Source of the DNA: Candidatus Heimdallarchaeota archaeon AB_125
Lineage (GTDB): Archaea; Asgardarchaeota; Heimdallarchaeia; Heimdallarchaeales; Heimdallarchaeaceae
DNA length: 8,699 nt
Assembly: GCA_001940755.1 (NCBI GenBank)
Contig: MEHH01000100.1
Span: 1 to 8,699, forward strand
Reading direction: 5' to 3'
A program made the position numbers and the translations under genes. This document shows, piece by piece, positions 6,701-8,699 of this stretch. Below the pieces are notes generated by a model. It made no database searches, had not been told where the DNA came from, and saw nothing but the letters and a program-made list of their open reading frames with translations. Position 1 is the stretch's first letter, and each line of letters starts with the position of its first letter.

Positions 6701-6746
6701 AGCGAATCAAATAACTCCAGCTGAAGCAATTAGATATGTAGGGTGA
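3711..6746 (+). CDS. FtsX/MacB/LolCE-type ABC transporter permease, duplicated, two large external domains
   Basis: The 1011-aa product (1016 if started at 3696) is the membrane subunit of a type VII (mechanotransmission) ABC complex. The order is TM1 (about 19-41), external domain 1 (42-286), TM2-4 (287-309, 337-363, 382-406), four linker helices (433-452, 471-492, 499-517, 528-547), TM9 (586-605), external domain 2 (606-887) and TM10-12 (888-909, 931-961, 973-995). The two FtsX domains repeat the same cytosolic motifs: LGILRAIGARRREI near 319-333 matches IGMMRAIGFTKRQI near 918-931, and FPAIRAARIDVIEVIR near 404-419 matches VPGIRANQITPAEAIR near 993-1008. These flank the ATPase-contacting coupling region. 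A duplicated gene can supply both halves, so one polypeptide may work with an ATPase dimer. All nine N-x-S/T sequons fall in the external domains. The substrate is unknown; lipoprotein or lipid handling, efflux and signal transduction are all known for relatives. It is first in an operon with the ATPase, 4 nt away. Confidence 0.92.
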   Translation: MNYINNLLQKTFKRRLGKNIGTLIAIALGVSLMVGVQITITSFTTTAIDFFTDAIGENDIVISGFGLPINDYETIFDTIESSDIEIAAINARISQTVAVYNLESGELEKDVTFTGVDIREDPVFGNFYDENGTKMRRLDLISYFENESHVLMGSELREELNVTVGSDIKIRIGEFNALELKFDYKTYDLKVVAFLNDEGKGKEFGGWTMWTDIDNLRSITGFGPTQVTDINIALSANHDENPVDNDYAMQVEEQLKFILDAEVNGLIILAFRALLLETADEVLADVLLAFNLFGALIIFSGILLLVNIQLIQVEDRIQQLGILRAIGARRREIVRLFMVESVILGLIGSLLGVAGGYGMSVFLVDRIGKTFFDTSLGLTPTVTIGAIVYSIALGLILSVGAGVFPAIRAARIDVIEVIRGIKKAGRKRTGKITLGLGLAFLVGGIGILAAQYVIYDSIFTKAGWDTALEQWMFMGAAAAILIGVSLLLGYLFSKKFLGNGIGLTFIGIAISMLIFSVPQLKDVRQNMQILVTLAVVLALGSIIWVGVNLKSVTNFIRTALYKTRLKKAVSLVSSKYMTSKSMRSSLTFGIFALVLTMNIFAAVYQSTYAYNTLESVEFLSGGAPIFIELDTPISNETLVNVEQDLYNVDPAITNVKGINSTIVIIQTDKEVELEIPTDIFPSYVHMIYNDTFKEGDDYKFDFMFDTSIPFFFDDYRPGGSETYQREYSHQIWDFFYNRTKFNREGTGIDNAEGLPTVLSSSQFLLPGDIFNITSFIGTPEEVIVLANVRQYPFSQTGMLPSLLITPDLYPKLIPNFALYPKHTRYLVSTNEEFKEGRNTEIASKIEEFFNGNDSLLVQTEDFVAASAFNVWEVMIELVDFQVKTFDFLQYFVGFGLIVGALGMIIIAVRNVAERRREIGMMRAIGFTKRQILGTIMIEIFILAILGLVMGFLNSLMLGWAFANIYDWILILPGIRILIYTGIMIGIALIASIVPGIRANQITPAEAIRYVG

Positions 6747-6747
6747 T
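6742..6747 (+). promoter_or_regulatory. Shine-Dalgarno GGTGAT for the ABC ATPase
   Basis: GGTGAT lies 3 nt before the ATG at 6751 and complements the 3' end of archaeal 16S rRNA (AUCACC). It contains the TGA stop codon of the permease gene, so ribosomes ending there sit over the next initiation site, favouring coupled translation. Confidence 0.7.
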
Positions 6748-6750
6748 AAA

Positions 6751-7452
6751 ATGAGTGATGAAATAATACTAAAAACAACTAACTTGCATAAGAAATATGC
6801 AGAAGGCACATCTATGGAAGTACATGCACTCAGAGGAGTTAATATAGAGATTAAGAAAGGAGAAATGGTCGCAATAATGGGACCAAGTGGTTGTGGGAAA
6901 ACAACTCTTCTAAATCTTCTAGGTGGGATCGATAAACCAACTGAAGGAACAATTTTTATCAACAATCAAGATATCAACCAATTATCTGATATTGAGGTAA
7001 CTGAATTTAGATTACATAACATTGGTTATATTTTTCAGTTATTCAATTTGTTTGAATTCCTTCCTGCTTTAGATAATACTGTACTACCACTTCTATTAAC
7101 TAAAACCACTCGTTTAGAAGCTGAAGAAGAAGCTAAAATGATGCTTAGGCAAATGGGCTTAGGAGATAAGATCTTTCATCTTCCAAATGAATTAAGTGGA
7201 GGAGAACAACAACGCGTGGCTGTCTCTCGAGCTCTATTGATGAATCCTGCGATTATACTTGGAGATGAACCCACTGGTGATTTGGACCAAGATACTTCGA
7301 CTGATATTATGAATCTTTTCATTTCAATTAATGAAAACTATAATCAAACATTTCTTGTTGTAACTCATTCTGAGCATATAGCTAGTTTTTGTCATAGGAT
7401 AATCAGAATTGTAGATGGGGAGATTGTTGATGATGGAAAGGTGATAAAATGA
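6751..7452 (+). CDS. ABC transporter ATP-binding protein, LolD/MacB/FtsE-type
   Basis: This 233-aa protein is a complete stand-alone nucleotide-binding domain of the usual length. It has an A-loop tyrosine (Y16), Walker A GPSGCGKTT (44-52), the Q-loop (FQLFNL, Q96), the ABC signature LSGGEQQR (148-155), Walker B and catalytic glutamate in IILGDEPTG (168-176, E173), the D-loop GDLD (176-179) and the H-loop VVTHS (H206). LSGGEQQR and DEPTGDLD are typical of the subfamily that serves FtsX-fold permeases. It is cytosolic, should bind the coupling regions of the adjacent permease as a dimer, and powers it by ATP hydrolysis. No key residue is missing. The gene follows the permease by 4 nt and its TGA overlaps the ATG of the next gene (ATGA), with a GGTGAT ribosome-binding site at both junctions. 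All three genes are therefore likely on one mRNA from the promoter near 3650. Confidence 0.96.
   Translation: MSDEIILKTTNLHKKYAEGTSMEVHALRGVNIEIKKGEMVAIMGPSGCGKTTLLNLLGGIDKPTEGTIFINNQDINQLSDIEVTEFRLHNIGYIFQLFNLFEFLPALDNTVLPLLLTKTTRLEAEEEAKMMLRQMGLGDKIFHLPNELSGGEQQRVAVSRALLMNPAIILGDEPTGDLDQDTSTDIMNLFISINENYNQTFLVVTHSEHIASFCHRIIRIVDGEIVDDGKVIK
7440..7445 (+). promoter_or_regulatory. Shine-Dalgarno GGTGAT for the third operon gene
   Basis: GGTGAT ends 3 nt before the ATG at 7449. The 14 bases GGTGATAAAATGAG are identical to those at the permease/ATPase junction (6742-6755), although here the motif lies inside the ATPase coding sequence. This supports 7449 as a real start. Confidence 0.7.
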
Positions 7453-8699
7453 GCGAAACTAAATCTATTCAAACCTTGAGAACTGTAGAACTAACACTAG
7501 GAGTTTTAGTTAATAAATTAAATAGAGATTCACTCGAAACATTAACAAAAAAGGTTCGTAGATATCTAAAGCAGACATTAAAAGCTAAATCTGTAGAAGT
7601 ACTTGAAGTTAATACATTTCTTTTCTTTACTTGTAGTTTCCCATACAGAGCAGTAGAAAATGAAGCGCAAAGAAAAACAGTAGTTAACAAGGTTGAAGCA
7701 ATAATACAAGATTATTGTAAAAGTGAATGTGGTCTTTATGCAAGACAAATTCGAAGAAATGTTGAGATTAGAGACATAACAAAAATGATTATCCAATTAG
7801 TCAAAAGTTCTACAGCTGAAAAGGATAAATCTCTAATAGAAGAAATTGTGCAAACAGCTGAAGATATTGATGATAGAGTTATTGATCATGTGAGTAATGT
7901 ACTTCAAAATAGTTTTATCGCTATTTGGGATTTTCCTGAAGATTTACCAGATATCATTATGTTTCCAGATCTTATCTTGAAACGAGAAGTAAGTGACAAG
8001 AAACAAAATTATCCTCTCAGATTAATAGCTGAAAACCTATTGATAATGCAATTTGGAAAAGCATGTTCCAACAATCTGAAGCCAATTTTGAAATCGTTAG
8101 AAGAAGCAATTCTGGAACTTGAGAATATGTTACAAGATTCTAAGAAGATTCAGGATTTAGAAGAAATGATGAGTAATAAACTTTGGAGAACTATAAGAGT
8201 AATTTTTGGATTACTTTCTTCGACACAACAAGTTATTTCTGTTCAACTAAAACAAATCACTCGTATCGCAGAAGTCAGAGATGATTTAGTAGAGGAAGTC
8301 GAGAAACTCAATTATCCTCCATTGCTAGATTATTTGATGCTTTTAGACACAATAATGAATTGCTCTGATCACATCGAACGATTGAATAATCTTCAAACTA
8401 AGGTAAAATATAATTATCAAACTTTGCTTAATCTCATTAACAAATTTAAAGATGTTCCTGAAAAGAAGATTGGAGATGTAAGAGATCTATCATTACTATT
8501 CATTAAAGCTTTATCAGAAATACAATTAATGAAATTCTTCTCTGACAAGTTTCGTGATTTAGCATATTTCCAAACAATTCCAACAGAAGTTGCTCTAGAA
8601 GAAGTAGAGAAAATAGATGTGGAAAAGGACGTGATTTTGAAAGGAGTTGCTCTGTTCAAAACTTATCGTCTTGTAGGGTCAACAGTTTATGCTTTAAGA
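7449..8699 (+). CDS. Uncharacterised helical protein co-translated with the ABC ATPase (partial, open at the window end)
   Basis: I do not recognise this protein. The frame is open for 417 codons from the ATG at 7449 to the window edge with no stop, in the same codon style as its neighbours. There is no signal peptide and no clear membrane helix; the most hydrophobic stretch, about 246-266, includes RVIFGLLSS and could be an amphipathic or core helix. Residues about 8-110 look mixed: a helix, a strand pair around VEVLEVNTFLFFTCSF (49-64), then a helix. This could be a small alpha/beta domain. From about 120 onward it is almost all helix, with acidic and basic heptad-like stretches at 210-245 and 275-335 that may form coiled coils or a helical bundle. 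Five cysteines are present, two as CKSEC (90-94), not an evident metal site. The 4-nt ATGA overlap and strong GGTGAT site imply production together with the ABC complex, so a cytosolic partner or regulator of it is a reasonable inference. Confidence 0.85.
   Translation, partial: MSETKSIQTLRTVELTLGVLVNKLNRDSLETLTKKVRRYLKQTLKAKSVEVLEVNTFLFFTCSFPYRAVENEAQRKTVVNKVEAIIQDYCKSECGLYARQIRRNVEIRDITKMIIQLVKSSTAEKDKSLIEEIVQTAEDIDDRVIDHVSNVLQNSFIAIWDFPEDLPDIIMFPDLILKREVSDKKQNYPLRLIAENLLIMQFGKACSNNLKPILKSLEEAILELENMLQDSKKIQDLEEMMSNKLWRTIRVIFGLLSSTQQVISVQLKQITRIAEVRDDLVEEVEKLNYPPLLDYLMLLDTIMNCSDHIERLNNLQTKVKYNYQTLLNLINKFKDVPEKKIGDVRDLSLLFIKALSEIQLMKFFSDKFRDLAYFQTIPTEVALEEVEKIDVEKDVILKGVALFKTYRLVGSTVYALR

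Noticed and set aside
6639..6965. Minus-strand 108-codon ORF spanning the permease/ATPase junction
   Set aside because: It is antisense to the permease C-terminus and to the Walker A region; a shadow of two well-supported genes.
7469..8659. Minus-strand ORFs at 7469-7690, 7578-7796 and 8417-8659
   Set aside because: The plus-strand frame from 7449 is continuous over all of them, has a strong ribosome-binding site and matches neighbouring codon use.

Overview
The window is AT-rich (about one third G+C by eye) and looks archaeal. Promoters in front of first genes are TATA boxes with purine-rich BRE-like upstream bases, lying where they would give leaderless or nearly leaderless mRNAs. Genes inside the operon instead carry the archaeal-type Shine-Dalgarno GGTGAT. 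Arginine is mostly AGA and isoleucine is often ATA. The lineage cannot be fixed from this sequence; an Asgard or other mesophilic archaeon is possible but is only a guess.

Left part (1-2810). The window opens inside the N-terminus of a minus-strand gene resembling electron transfer flavoprotein beta subunit (etfB/fixA). A 132-bp divergent promoter region with a 26-bp inverted repeat separates it from a plus-strand M42 (TET-type) metallo-aminopeptidase with a full set of metal ligands. The peptidase gene runs tail to tail into a minus-strand 14-helix DHA2-type MFS exporter, and the two stop codons share the palindrome TTAA. Upstream of the exporter, on the same strand, is a RimJ/RimL-type GNAT acetyltransferase. 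The two are 188 nt apart, with a T-run terminator candidate and a separate promoter between them.

Right part (3569-8699). A second divergent promoter region holds two more inverted repeats, one overlapping the TATA box. It drives a tight three-gene plus-strand operon: a large duplicated FtsX/MacB/LolCE-type permease of about 1011 aa with two large external domains, its LolD/MacB-type ABC ATPase, and a gene of unknown function that overlaps the ATPase stop codon (ATGA) and runs off the window end after 417 codons. The permease and ATPase should form a mechanotransmission-type ABC complex (lipoprotein or lipid handling, efflux or signalling). The third protein looks soluble and mostly helical. 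It matches no family I recognise and is the best candidate here for an undescribed component.

No rRNA, tRNA, CRISPR, insertion sequence or gene-free stretch above 300 bases was seen. The intergenic regions are 132, 188 and 142 nt, plus 4 nt inside the operon.
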